A DNA stretch of 64,000 bases from assembly GCA_942159475.1 (NCBI GenBank), contig OW804097.1:8275685-8339684 (forward strand). Reading direction: 5' to 3'. Under the pieces are notes generated by a model that was not told the origin of the DNA, made no database searches, and worked only from the letters and a program-made list of their open reading frames with translations. Made by a program: the position numbers and the translations under genes. The DNA is from Sthenelais limicola. Its lineage: Eukaryota > Annelida > Polychaeta > Phyllodocida > Sigalionidae. This document shows, piece after piece, positions 11,661 to 23,329 of the stretch; the first letter of the stretch is position 1, and the number at the start of each line of letters is the position of its first letter.

Positions 11661-13471
11661 GATCAAACATTAGTTTGATCTAGAAGACAGTTAATAAAGA
11701 ACATAGTATTTTATTTTATAAATCATGAGAAATGTTAACGCTGGTACAGTTTGCGTTGCAAAACTGCGCGGCGGTAACCATCGGGCTCGCTGAACTACAA
11801 CGACTCACGCGCGACTCCAGTATCTGGGTCACGTGACTACAATATATCTAAATGTCTAGTCTATACAAATCTTTAGGCACGCGCTACCGCGCGAGTAACC
11901 TAAAACCTCAAAAACGAATAGGATATGAGAAATCATTAAAACGTTGATTTTCCAGGTACAAATGGCGTATTACACATCTATACGTGGGTAAAACATATCA
12001 CAAAATACCAATTTGAACGGTTAAGACCTCGATACGCCTCCCCAAATTTTCGCAAATGGGCCTAAAGAAGGTTTTAATCAAAGAAAATTCAAAAAATAGA
12101 GGACAATACCGTCAATAATACAATCGTTCAAACAATATTACGAAAAAATAAGACTTCATGGCCGAAACATGGCAATAGCTGCGCTTTTCCGAACATGAAC
12201 ACATAAGGAAACGGTTTTAACATGCAAAACCGCAGTAGTACGGTGCAAACAAGTGAAATTCTAGGCAACAAAAAATCTCTATGCTAAATTGCCAATAGGG
12301 TGGTCCAAACAGTAGAACTAGATGGCGCCACCGGCTAAAAGTTTTGTACCGTACACCTACAAAAATATAAATAGTGGCGAACTGCGCAGTTAACACAGAA
12401 CACTCTGCGACGCCGGACGGTTAACATCGCGTCACGAACTTTTGAGAAGAGTATTGTTATATCAACAAAAACCAACGTAAAGCTTCAGCTCACTGTATCG
12501 GAGAAGAGTGATTGTTATATCTTACTGCCAGAACTACAACCCCGTGATTGGAATAAGAGTCCCTGCTATATTCACCCTGATCCCTAATCCCGAGATACAG
12601 GCTTCGTCCTCCGCCTTAAGTTGGTTGTTACTTCTTTTCACAAAAATAAAACACATACACCGTTCGCACACCAAACAACATATATAAGTCCAAATATAAC
12701 CTTATTTACCCCCCCAAAAAATAATTCGGCACAGTACAGTGCCTAGGCGGCAAGGTAAGTTTCCCTTCTCTCGCCATCTGACGTGAAAGAGAGAAAATAC
12801 AAAACTACGACTACGTGGTTCCCGCCGCTGCCACCGGCTTCCGGGAACGGAATCACACGTGGACTGGAGCTGTCTCACGCTACGAATGGATGTTTATCCA
12901 GGTAAGATCACATTTTATAAAGTTCAAGTAATAATATAATACACAAAATATACAAGTAAAACTTGGTAAAAGTTGCTATCGACCTAAGATACTTTGGATT
13001 TATAGGGTCTTCCGTAGGACGACTAAAAAGAATGGCTGTCGCCGGGTTGACGCCATTCTGGAAGAATACTAAAAGTTCGTAGGATTAAATGCACTGTTTT
13101 TCGAAAAGTTCCTAATGACAAAGCACAGGACGAAAACATAGGTTGGTCACTACTTCCAAGAAATGGTGAGTAACAGTTTGTTTCATGTTTATAAAGTTCT
13201 GATTATCAGGTTTTAAGGGAAATCCCAATATTATGAATCGTCAGCAAGGAGTAAGCGGTAATAATAGTTAAAAATAATTCGAAGTGAATCAACATTAGGT
13301 AAAAATTAAAACACACGGATGGCTCGGGTTTTAGTAAAGAAAAATCCCTTTCTAAATTATATTGTAAGAAACAGGAGTGATTGTTAGTACATAGCGTCAA
13401 GAAGTAGAATAAGGTTTGAGAGAATAGATAAGTAAACACTAAAAGGCTTGTAAAAACAATAGCAATATAAC
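11661..13471 (-). other. Long non-coding region between env and 3' LTR
   Basis: About 1.8 kb between the env stop and the PPT. I see no open frame of useful length on either strand, and short tracts are moderately GC-rich (12730-12900). It may be a 3' UTR or carry regulatory sequence. Unusually long for a Gypsy element. Confidence 0.5.
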
Positions 13472-14729
13472 CTACTGGTCGAAGTCCTGGTAGTTTAGGT
13501 CTTGTTTCAACCACTCGATTTGCACCCTTTCTCCATTTGGGTACACTAGAACCAGTACGATTGAGGTGCAAGGATTATTAATGATCTTTTCTAATACTGC
13601 TGACTCTTTTCTGCCGACCTTAACTTCCTCCTTAACCTCGAATTTCTTGCTCACACCCCAGCATCTAAGGACGAAACGCCCTTTCCAGCTAAGGTAGAGA
13701 GTGTTAGCCCGACACCAGTTCGACTCGAGCTTCTTGGTGAGGAGGATTGGGGCTCTGGTTCCAGTAATACAGTTTACCTCGTATGCCACCTGCTGTAACC
13801 GAATGGAGACTGCGTCATCCTTCCACTGGAATTTTAAGGTAAGCCGGGCGCAATTGGGGCAACCTTCCTCGGAGGTGCAACAGGCCCTACACAGACAACA
13901 TTTCATCATACGGTGCCTAATGCAGCCGCAGTGCTTCCAGATAAGTTTTAGAATAAATAATGCCACTATCACTGCCAAAATGATGGTGGCCCAGTCTGTA
14001 TGGTCCATTTCCTCGAACCGAAACCTTGGCATCTTGCTCTCACTGACCTCCAAGGCTGGTGCTCTGTGGAAGTCGTGGATCCGGTATGGTTCCAACTTCA
14101 GACGAGTCAGGTTGAGGGAGTGGGCTTGGGGAAGCACGCAGAGAAAGCCAAAATACCTGTTCAATTTAATTAAAATGGTCAATGCCACTGCCAAAGCTAA
14201 CGTAGACATAATAAGAGATGTCCATACGATCGGTGAAATTGTATTCAAGTGATCGTAGGTCAGGTGAAGCTTTTTCCATTTTGATAATTGCTTAGTGTCG
14301 TCATTCAATAAATCATTAGCCATTTGGATTACATTTAGGCCGCCGTCAAGAATTTCGTCCGGCACTTTTTCAAAAGCTTTTCTCAATTCTGCTCCCGTAG
14401 GAAGGTCTAATTGAATGACTTGGTTATGCATGGAACTAGCTTCAAGTTCTCCAATATTCAGTTTAAATGCTATGGCCACTGGTAAATTGAAACCTGCCTT
14501 TACTGCTAGAGTAAATTTGTCCTCCTCACATCCGAACGTTTTAGCTGCTGTATTAGCATATCTTAGTTGGATTTCACATCCACATGGTAGTGATACGACA
14601 GAAAAAACTGACAATTTTAAGGTTTTACTAGGCTGTCCTCTACATGAGACCATACCTGTATCGCCTCTGTTAATCAGTATATTGTAAAGAACTGAAATCT
14701 TTAGGCCCAAGATCCAACCTATTTAGCCC
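13472..14729 (-). pseudogene. env: env, C-terminal part: two membrane segments and long Cys-rich tail
   Basis: Third piece of the split env: an open frame of 412 codons from 14710, still open a few codons further up to the insertion at 14729. It holds part of the Cys-containing ectodomain, a first hydrophobic segment (about residues 159-185), a loop of about 50 residues, and a second hydrophobic segment (about 239-258, DWATIILAVIVALFILKLIW). Then comes a Cys cluster (nine Cys between 261 and 287) and a tail of about 125 residues that looks like a small folded domain. Typical errantivirus env has one membrane anchor and a short tail. The frame lacks its own start because it continues env from 15989-15732. 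Confidence 0.8.
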
Positions 14730-15729
14730 TGATCATGGTCGGGGCATGCACGCCACACATGGCCTGGCCAGGAGGGAGGGGGAGATGAGCCACTCAGAGC
14801 TCACCCCGCCTCCCCCAGCCCGACCTAATTACTGTATCCACTGCTCTGGGTTTATCAAGAGGGGGGAAGGGCTAAGAGGGAGGGGGGCTGGCACGAGCCT
14901 TGGGATCTATGAGTAAGGGGTGGGAGGGGGAAGGCTGAGGAGAGGGATCCAACTTGCATGCACTCCATTTATGGTCTCTGCATGGGGAGCAGAGGTCGGG
15001 GTGTGGGCAAGGAAGATCCTCTCTCCCTCAACCAATTAGAGGGAAGGGGAAGAGCCAGTGGAATATTTCCTGGGTTTGATTATATGAATAATTCATGATT
15101 TTGGAGTATAAATAAAGTGAAAGACTAGGACCTAGGTACTCGCTGAGTCACCACCGCCTAGGCCGAATCCAGACGAACTACAACCTTGGACTTCTTGTCT
15201 CACTTCTTCATCTTACTGAACCTATGGGCTAAAAACCCTTAGACTTCTTTACACTGGCGAACCACTAAGAGACTCAGTTGCTAAGTTGAGCAACAACCCA
15301 ATCTTCTGACTGGAAGTGAGACATAGCCTAGGCAGGCACAGAAATGCTAGCCTCAACCTAGATCCTTTAGGTTGAAGAATAGCAAGAGAAGGATGGGGCT
15401 CACTTCAGCTGGGCTTGGAGCTGCCCTAATGCTAAGGTAGGTGGGAGGTTGTGTGTACATACTTTTCATCTGCTTATCACCCTAATGTTCCCATTTTCCT
15501 TCCCTCAAACCCCCACTGATTAGTCCGGATCTGGGTATTCCTCCTAATATACATGGAGGGAGGAATATCTCCAGTTACTAGGGGGAGGTTGGGTTGGTTT
15601 GTAATGTGGGGCACAAAGACGGGTGATTTAAATCAAGTCGGCCGACTGGATGCGGCCGGGTAAATTAATTCATTACGGGGGAACGAACAATCCGATTCTA
15701 AATCTAAAAGCGGGGCTGTCTTCCTGACA
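14730..15729 (+). mobile_element. LTR-like insertion (candidate solo LTR) inside env
   Basis: A 1.0-kb non-coding block separating two env reading frames. It begins tgatcatggtcggggc and ends gtcttcctgaca, so it has TG...CA ends. A TATA-like gagtataaataaagtg lies near 15099, followed by ggccgaatccag and ggacttcttgtctcac. The same order recurs, diverged, at about 40018-40140, which supports a repeated LTR family. No convincing target duplication, so solo LTR is a likely rather than proven call. Confidence 0.5.
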
Positions 15730-15989
15730 GTCTAGGGAGTTGTGGGCTTATCATTTTCCAAAGGTATGTGAGTCTGAGGAATGGCAAGGGTCAAGAAACT
15801 TTTGAAATGGCATAGCTTCATAATAGCAATATTGTTTCCTGCGAACAGAGAAATCAGACATGTAGGTTTCTGAACAGACGATTCCATAATATTCTTAGTA
15901 CAAAACTGGCTCGAATAATCAAGTTTACAAATTTCCTGCACATCGCTATCCATTTCTATAAAATACTGCTTATCGTCGCTTAGGGCTAG
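15730..15989 (-). pseudogene. env: env, middle part
   Basis: Short open frame (86 codons, 15992-15732, of which the first bases belong to the adjacent transposon). Residues SDDKQYFIEMD, two CxxC-like positions and SLFAGNNIA fit the central ectodomain of errantivirus env proteins. It is bounded on one side by the 10-kb DNA element and on the other by the LTR-like insertion, and ends in a foreign tail before the stop. Confidence 0.7.
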
Positions 15990-16458
15990 CAATGGGGAAC
16001 TTCGGAACTAATACACAAGGTGGCGCCCGCAGTAACTGCGCCATGACGTCGTCACAGTCAATGCCGTCATCACCGCTTTGCGCACACCGCCATGAGAGTC
16101 AGACGACTTTGACGTCGACACGATAACTTTTCCTTTTTCATATGATAGGACGAATATTTTTGTGATTTTCCGTCGTGGCATCCTGCAGCTTATATTCCTA
16201 TGGAAGTCTGTCCATAGCTGACTTAAAGATCGAGCCAAGGAAAAGGAAAGCCATTAAAGCCTGACAGCAGAAGGAAACAACAGCAGGTGAGTGACAAAGC
16301 CAGGGCGAGTGAGTGATAGTCCCACATGCGACATTAATGCAACTTTTCAAAACTGCTGAGTATATTGAGAAGAATTGTTCAAATCTTAAAATGTCACATA
16401 TGTATATAGCCTACAGCTAAGATCTTGCCGAGTGTCATAAAATAAATTTCACAAGGCT

Positions 16459-17300
16459 GTGCAGTGTTCCCCAAAGACTTGGGCCAGTCGGCAAAAGTAA
16501 AACCACTGTGACCGATGTCTGCCTTCATGCTGCCTTCTTCACGCAGGCATAGGGCCTATCATTCGACGTCAACACGACCCACTGAATAGGGGTATTTGCA
16601 TAGCCACCAGAAACTAAAGAAATTGATCCATGCATAGGTTGACATATACACATTAGCCTATTCCACAAATGTAAATTGCTATTTGGCAAATTCGACAAAT
16701 TCCTGCTGCTCCCCCACCCCCACCCACCCAAGGCATTTTAGGCCTACGGTACCTCCATTTTTGTGGCAAAAAACAGACCAATTGTATGCAAAAATGGATC
16801 CTTTTTATAATTTCAAGGAGTCTTATATAACATGATACAATTTTAACCCCCACCCCTTTTTTGCGGAAAAACGCGGAAAATTCCATGCCAGAGAGGACCC
16901 CTTTTTATGATTTCAAGGAATATTGTATAACATAATACCATTTTCACAAACATGAACGAATATCCAATGTAAACTTGACTTGATGCAGAGTTTCTGCCAA
17001 AATTATATAGGCCTACCGTACTATTCTGTGCCACCAAATTAGTATAATTCTGAGACTATTCTGTAATCATTGAATTAATATTTTTATGTCTCATTAGCTG
17101 TAAGATGTCTAGGCCTATAGGGCCTTGCATAGGCCTATGATGTAGGCTGAACCTATTATGTTGTGGTCAGCCAGGCCTTTGTCACACGTTTTTGTAAGCA
17201 CAATATATTTTGGGTTTTTTGGCAGAAGAATAAAAGACAAAAAATGGGACTTTTTTTTCTATATGCGGGGCAATACAGGAAATTAGCGGCCATTACTTAT
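16459..17300. other. Interior of the DNA element: no supported gene
   Basis: Contains one CAGTG-type repeat end (gcagtgttccccaaagac at 16459). Two short tandem-like blocks, near 16740-16830 and 16850-16940, share ccccttttt..atttcaagga and ataacat...accatttt. Open frames here are short and unlike known proteins. Confidence 0.35.
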
Positions 17301-17503
17301 ATCAAATGTAGGTTTGTAATTGGGTCAAACTGAGCTTGTGTTGATTAGAGTTGAGTTACCTCTTTAGGTTAAAATCATTGAATTGATCCTTGTGAACATA
17401 AAGTGTTAAGCATTCTCCATTCGAAACAATTTACAAAGATGACTAGAACTGATACTCAATCAATATTGTTTATCATAATGATAATTGGTATTTCAATTTA
17501 TAG

Positions 17504-17641
17504 ATCGATATCCATGGGGTAGTGGTAGAGGCTCAGTGTGAGTGCGAAGCTGGAGAGGGACCTAAACATGTGGGCCTCCTTCTTAGCTACAGTAAGCTAT
17601 TTACCAATGGCAAGATCGTCACAGAGATATCCTTTGCACAG
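17504..17641 (+). pseudogene. Exon encoding a SWIM-type zinc finger (degenerate)
   Basis: 138 nt, fully open (46 codons), with acceptor aatttatag and donor gtaaca. The residues VVEAQCECEAGEGPKHVGLL match the SWIM pattern CxCx(n)CxH, with the third Cys replaced (GPKH). SWIM fingers occur in MULE transposases and in an invertebrate family that pairs SWIM with a YqaJ-type nuclease. The next exon resembles the latter family, by recollection only. The missing Cys suggests decay or divergence. Confidence 0.55.
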
Positions 17642-18240
17642 GTAACAATGCCTAAGTATTCTTAACAAATCCAGGCAAACGCCATCACATATTTGTTAAA
17701 ATTAAATTTTGCGATATTCACAATATTCATTTGTCAGAATATTAAACATCTGAAAAGTGGTTAGTTTTGGAAATATATATTAATCACTGCTGCTTTGAAG
17801 CTGCAATTAGCTATATAGGGGCAGATCAATTTGTGCAGGTTAAGTGTCTAATGCCTTGTCTACCTACAAAACTATATTTATGATATGATTAAAGCATTTT
17901 CAAAGATATTTACAATAGATGAATACAACACAATAAAGCAACAAAAGGTCACAATGCTTGACACTTACACTCAGCTAGCATTCATACTCATTCATAGCAA
18001 GTGTGATATATTTCACAGCTGTATGGTTTTTATAATAGCTCTATTATAATTATTATTATTATTATACAACTTTTATTCAGTAAACATATACATAGTATAA
18101 ATTAATGAATAGGGCCAGTAATCCCTCTCCAATGGAGATCTACCGGGGAACCCGTATATTATAATATAAAACATTCGAATCCCGGCTGCACTCATAACAT
18201 AGTGTTTTGCAGGCAGTGAGTGGGTAGCATAGAACACAGT

Positions 18241-18464
18241 CAGTGTGCAACATAACTCAGAGACCGACGCCCAGGTCTCCATTGAATTTCTGATATCTCT
18301 GAGTCTCTGATATTGATATTAGGCTGAGTCAGACTGTCTCCAATGAAATGAACAAGTGATAAAATACCCCCCTTTTTTCGGTCTCTGTAAAATCCTGTTG
18401 GTCTCCACTGTTACAATTTGACAGAGACCGACAGTCTCTGGTCTCCCAATTCACTTGCACACTG
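18241..18464. mobile_element. hAT-like MITE, copy 1 (224 bp)
   Basis: Ends cagtgtgcaacata and, inverted, cagtgtgcaagtga. The interior is rich in GGTCTC/GAGACC blocks. Flanked by aacacagt and aacactgt, an 8-bp duplication with one mismatch, which fits hAT. It sits in the intron before the 18645 exon of the host DNA element and is matched by an inverted copy at 36454-36727. Confidence 0.75.
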
Positions 18465-18644
18465 AACACTGTGCTGGAACTGTGAGAAAAGCCTCAGTAT
18501 AACACACTTCCAGCACTCTTTTCATGTGTAACATATCACGGTCCATTGAAAAAATGTGTTCATTGGGGTAGCTAGATGTGATGTTCGCAGAGTCTTTTCT
18601 GAGAAAGTGCCAATTTTCATAATGCCAATGCTTATTTGTTTTAG

Positions 18645-18806
18645 GTTTTGCAAACATTTCACCATACAAAGCCATCGAAAGGAAGCCCTCTGAAGAGTAA
18701 CCAACTGCAAAATATCAGAGGAAAAGATTCCCTTGTTCATGACCCCCATCCAAGGCGAGAAGAAAGCTTAAAGGAAATAGCTGGTAATCTCATCATAAAT
18801 TACCAG
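18645..18806 (+). pseudogene. Exon downstream of the SWIM exon
   Basis: 162 nt, open (54 codons), phase 0 on both sides, with acceptor ttgttttag and donor gtatgt. It reads VLQTFHHTKPSKGS... then LVHDPHPRREES. The order (SWIM, then a QTFH-type basic segment, then an HDP.P..R motif) resembles SWIM/YqaJ-like proteins of invertebrates, a resemblance I recall but cannot verify here. Confidence 0.5.
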
Positions 18807-19731
18807 GTATGTTAAAGTAGTTGCAAAAATCTGTATACTATACTGGGAATGGGTGACAGGCTTTTAGCTGCCATGTACTCAGTCACTTTTCCTCCATGTA
18901 AAAACCCAGCATTTAGCTGCCATATATGCGTGGTGGTAAGACCCAGCTTCACACTGGAGGTCTGCAAAGAATCCTGAAAACTAACATTTCTCCAAGAGTT
19001 GCAAACTAATGAATTAGATTTCCAAAAATGTCTATTCAACTGTTCCAAAACTTTAGGATTATGTAGGAATTATTTCTACCCATTTTTAAAAATCGTTGCT
19101 TGTAAGCTTTTCGATTTTGATAGGCCCCCAAGAATCCATATATTTCAATGAAATAATATTCCTGACTATTCATGCATATATCTCTAATATTTCTGCACCA
19201 AATTATGTAACGCTACACTATGTGCACCATATCTATGTGCAGTTTGGCCACTATTTTAAAAAAAATACTTTCATTGAAATAATTTCACATTTGTCATATG
19301 TTACATTTGCCATGAAAATTAACTAATGTAATATGCTTCATCTAACTGAAATTATCTTTTACATCGAGGTCAACATTCTATATCTATCCGTATTATTCAT
19401 GTACCCAAGAATATATCCATCATATTATATTTATATTAACAAACACACCAGCTAAGCTACAATATGGCAAATTTAGGACCATTTTACAGTGGTATAACTT
19501 ATACACATGGTAAACATCGTTCATCAGGATCAGGATTTGATCTAGGATGACCAATATGCAACTCATATAAAAAAGGAATAGAATCCTACTGGACGTTACC
19601 TATTTGCAGAGTAGTCATATCAGGTGGTTGTCTCTGTTACTTATCAATCTCAAGCAGATTCCCCAGGTCGATCATTACAGATGTATGAAAAAAATGTACT
19701 GAACTTATAATTTGTTTTGTTTTTCTAACAG

Positions 19732-19873
19732 ACAAATCATCTTGGGAGCAATCCAGTACCTCTCCTGTGGACCATTCAACCTGCTATCAATATATGACAA
19801 TACTTGCGTTGTTGCTCTAGACCATGACTACCTATGCCGCACCCCCAAGGATACGTTTCTAAGTTGTAAGAAG
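19732..19873 (+). pseudogene. Candidate further exon of the SWIM gene
   Basis: 142 nt between acceptor ttctaacag and donor gtatgc, open in one frame after a single leading base (47 codons, QIILGAIQYLSCGPFNLLS...). The phase does not match the preceding exon (which ends in phase 0), so an exon is missing or this one is shifted. No family recognised. Confidence 0.35.
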
Positions 19874-21659
19874 GTATGCATGAATTAATCAAAATCAGAT
19901 TGGAATAAGACTGTTTAAGATGTAAGACACGATTTAATCCAATTTGCGTTCCATTACCATCTGTTAAGAACGTTTAAGAATAGTTTCAGTCAACAGATTT
20001 ATTTCTTTCCATACTGCCCTATTAAGAAATAAATGTTTATGGCCTGATAAATAATCTGTATATAAGCATTTTATATTAATCAATACGGTGAATGTACCAG
20101 TTATAGTAGTAAGTAAAGTTGTAACTATTTCATTGTCTAATCAGATCTTTCCTGTTCACCCCCTTCATAGATCAGTCATTTCTCAAGCTGAGATAGGCAC
20201 GATAGAGCATCTGAAGGCAGGTCAGAGCAGAACTTTTGAGTGGAAACAACATAGATCCCAGCGGATCACTACAACCCTCAGGTCACATCATTTAGGTTCT
20301 GAAATATTACTAAAATAGGCCTGGGATATCACTGAAATGAGCCTGGAAAGACCTTGAAATACCTGGAATTTCTTCTGACTAGAAGTGTGACAATTATTGA
20401 ACTGAAATTATTTAATGACATCACCGAATTGGGGAAGAATTGAAAACTTGCCATACCATCCAAACTGATTGGGATTTTTTTTCAAAGACAACAGACTTTA
20501 TTGATCTCATCTAAAGAAATGAACATTGCATGGACATGAGTGAATTTATTTCTATGACCTCCATATCAAATGACAGCTCGATAAGCATTGCAGAACATAT
20601 ATAGATAGATCATATCGACACTAGATTAATAATACCCTTGAAGACAACAATTAACTCAATAATAGTAAAACGAACCTTGAGATATTTATGGAATTACAGT
20701 GAGTGAAAATTGTATGAGATATATAACAGAAATTACAACGAGATTAAAATCGTATGTCACTTGTATGTCTATGTATGATGTGTGGAGAAGCTATGGAAAT
20801 AAAGCCACATAATGAGATCTGGTGTAGGTTAAGTGTCTGCTCTCTGGAACAACCTAGATGACATTATTAGAGGTAATCCTGATGCTCTTTCATTTAAAGT
20901 TGCTGTAAAAAGATCCTACATTGAGAAGGTTTTTTTTCTAAATGTTTATAATTGTATTGTATATTTAGTGATAAATGCCTGTTGACTTAGTAAAGGTATC
21001 AATGAGGATCTAATGTAATATTTTACTCGTGGTGTACTCTGTCTTATAAATGATGGTCTTATTTTTGTATCTAATCATATGACGAATCGGGTCAACATCA
21101 CTGTGGTCACATGATCTCATTTTCCTGTTTTTTTGAAAAAGCTTGTATGACTACGTATTTTTAATCTTGCTATCCTATCAATGATTATAATAAAGCTACT
21201 TCGTGCTCAGAGTAATTTCTAACAAATGGTACTGTTATATCGAAAATTTTCTCATGTCTGTGACTGTTTTACTTTAAATGCAATTATCTAGATGTATTTA
21301 TCTAACTGAGAATAGTGTCCTTCCGAGCACAATGTTATGGTAGAATAAACTCATTAAACAAAGAAACAATATATCTTACTTTAATCTATATTTTAATTCA
21401 GATGGTTAAATCCGTTTCAGAATATAAATCTGTATCTCCTCATGTTGATAACAACTTTTTAAAATTTTGCTCCTGAACCGAGATATGATCCATCGTAAAC
21501 AAATTGCTATTTTATGAGCACTAAATAGCATATCAGCCTTACTTGCTGCCACCATGGGCCTACATTCGGGAGGGGGTTTAGGTCAGGAGAGGGGGGCGGG
21601 TTTCCTACGCCAGAGTAAGATTTTCTGGCCATTTTGTCAAATATTTTGTTCATATTCAG

Positions 21660-21761
21660 GAATTAAATTGCTCAATATATGAGAAGAGCTTCAAAGATGA
21701 AGAAAAACAGAATGATGTATTTCTGTATTGGGAACGAAATATATCAGACTTGAATATAAAG
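21660..21761 (+). pseudogene. Candidate exon of the SWIM gene
   Basis: 102 nt (34 codons, phase 0) between acceptor catattcag and donor gtatca. It reads ELNCSIYEKSFKDEEKQNDV..., a charged helical segment with no known domain. Supported only by splice sites, openness and phase. Confidence 0.3.
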
Positions 21762-22278
21762 GTATCAGTATTTGATGATTTTTATTCAGCAGTAAACGTT
21801 ATGCACAATTACATTATTCTCAGTTCATGCTGATTAATAATATGAAAAAATAGCCGTAGTGGAAATCTACTTCGACATATATTGTTTAATGATATAAAAG
21901 AAAAAAATACCATATGCACATCAAATAGACATAGATGATAGTCAGATAGAGATAAAACACAAGACCTGCATGGTTTCAAATACCACTTCATGACTGTCCA
22001 AGTGAGTGAGTCATGCAGTGAAGTTTTTATGTGAGTCAATCCGAATCAAACACATCAACATTAACATTAGTACATATCTCTCTGTGGAGAGCCAAATCTC
22101 TCATATAAAAAAAGACTTGTGATCATAACCTTAAATTTGCGAGGATAGATCAGTTACACACTAGATTTCATTTATAACGTCAACAAGAATAATACAAGTG
22201 CCGGGCATCTGATATGACTGATATTTCGAATATTTTAAACTTAACAAACCTAGGCATACAACGTTGTGAAGCAAATTT

Positions 22279-22340
22279 CCAAGAGAAAAACCTTAATAGT
22301 TCCTGCAGGAACTATTAAGGTTTTTGTCTTGGAAATCTGT
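22279..22340. repeat. Perfect-looking hairpin
   Basis: The sequence ccaagagaaaaaccttaatag is followed after a few bases by ctattaaggtttttgtcttgg, centred on ttcctgcaggaa. The arms are about 20 bp with a central palindrome. No nearby exon; either a young foldback or a cruciform-prone site. Confidence 0.6.
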
Positions 22341-23131
22341 CATGACAGTTCTACCATATTATGACATTTTTTTTATAATGCTTCAACTAGTTCCCGAATC
22401 ACAATATCAAGTTATAATATGTGCCTGCGACCTCGGAGAGAGTCGCTAGATATATCTAGGAGACCAGAGTCGATGGAGACTTGCTCTGACGTCATCGGAC
22501 GTTTGGGCGTATGACACAACTGGGCGTTCAACGTGTACTGGTCAGTCGCCAATGGTCATTTCAAGTCCACCGAAGGAGAACATTTTTTTTCTTCTCAAGG
22601 GTCATTAACAGCATTTCAAACATTATTTTCTCCCTCTGAGATATATAACGCCCCCCCCCCCCCGCCCACGTCAAACCAGTTCAACCCCTTGTTTCTCTCT
22701 TTGAGCTACATGAAGGTAACAACATCATATCATTAGCTATAATTGTTTTAACCTTTTAAGCATGAATTCCAATACAAAATATTTAAAAACTTTTATCTCA
22801 GCCCAGAAGCAAAAATTGCTGACATTTGCGACGGCATTGGTCTATAGATATTAAAGACAAAGTCACAGATCCTGAAACAATTATACACTTCTGTTATTAA
22901 TCGATCTAGACTGTTCAAAGTTAATACAAATATTATGACTGACGGTACCTGTCAGATATTTCGTTTCCAATACAACATGGCCAATTAACATTAACTATTA
23001 TTTAGGCATATACTAGCTACCTGCTAGTATATCACTGTGTGGTTTCGTTGGATGCATAGACATCATATATCTCACAAAATATCATAAAATCAAGTTTAAA
23101 AGTGTTTTTTAGCCAAAAAAAACATTAATTC

Positions 23132-23325
23132 CTATTCTGTCCTTGGAGGATTTCTGCAATAAAGCGTATCAATTAAATTTCTTGATTTTCGGTCGGTTGG
23201 TAGTAGCAGACTTCCATTAACAATGATTGAACCTTGCATCCCACAGAATCTTGGCATTTCGTGAATATAGGCTTCCAATGTTGCTGAGTGCTCTATATAT
23301 CTGGGAGTAGCTTGTGCGACATATC
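23132..23325 (-). pseudogene. Candidate terminal exon of unknown gene
   Basis: The minus strand has acceptor ccatttttcag at 23326, then an open frame of 63 codons ending in TAG at 23132. It contains YIHEMPRFCGMQGSIIVNG. Composition is protein-like and unlike the AT-rich surroundings, but I do not recognise the family and found no upstream exon on this strand. It lies inside the DNA element and opposes the SWIM exons. Confidence 0.35.
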
Positions 23326-23329
23326 CTGA

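Noticed and set aside
13206..13571. 121-codon minus-strand frame overlapping the env end
   Set aside because: Overlaps the env tail in another frame and continues into AT-rich non-coding sequence.
16525..17037. Three overlapping minus-strand frames
   Set aside because: They arise from short repeats rich in cccctttttt; no conserved motif and mutual overlap.
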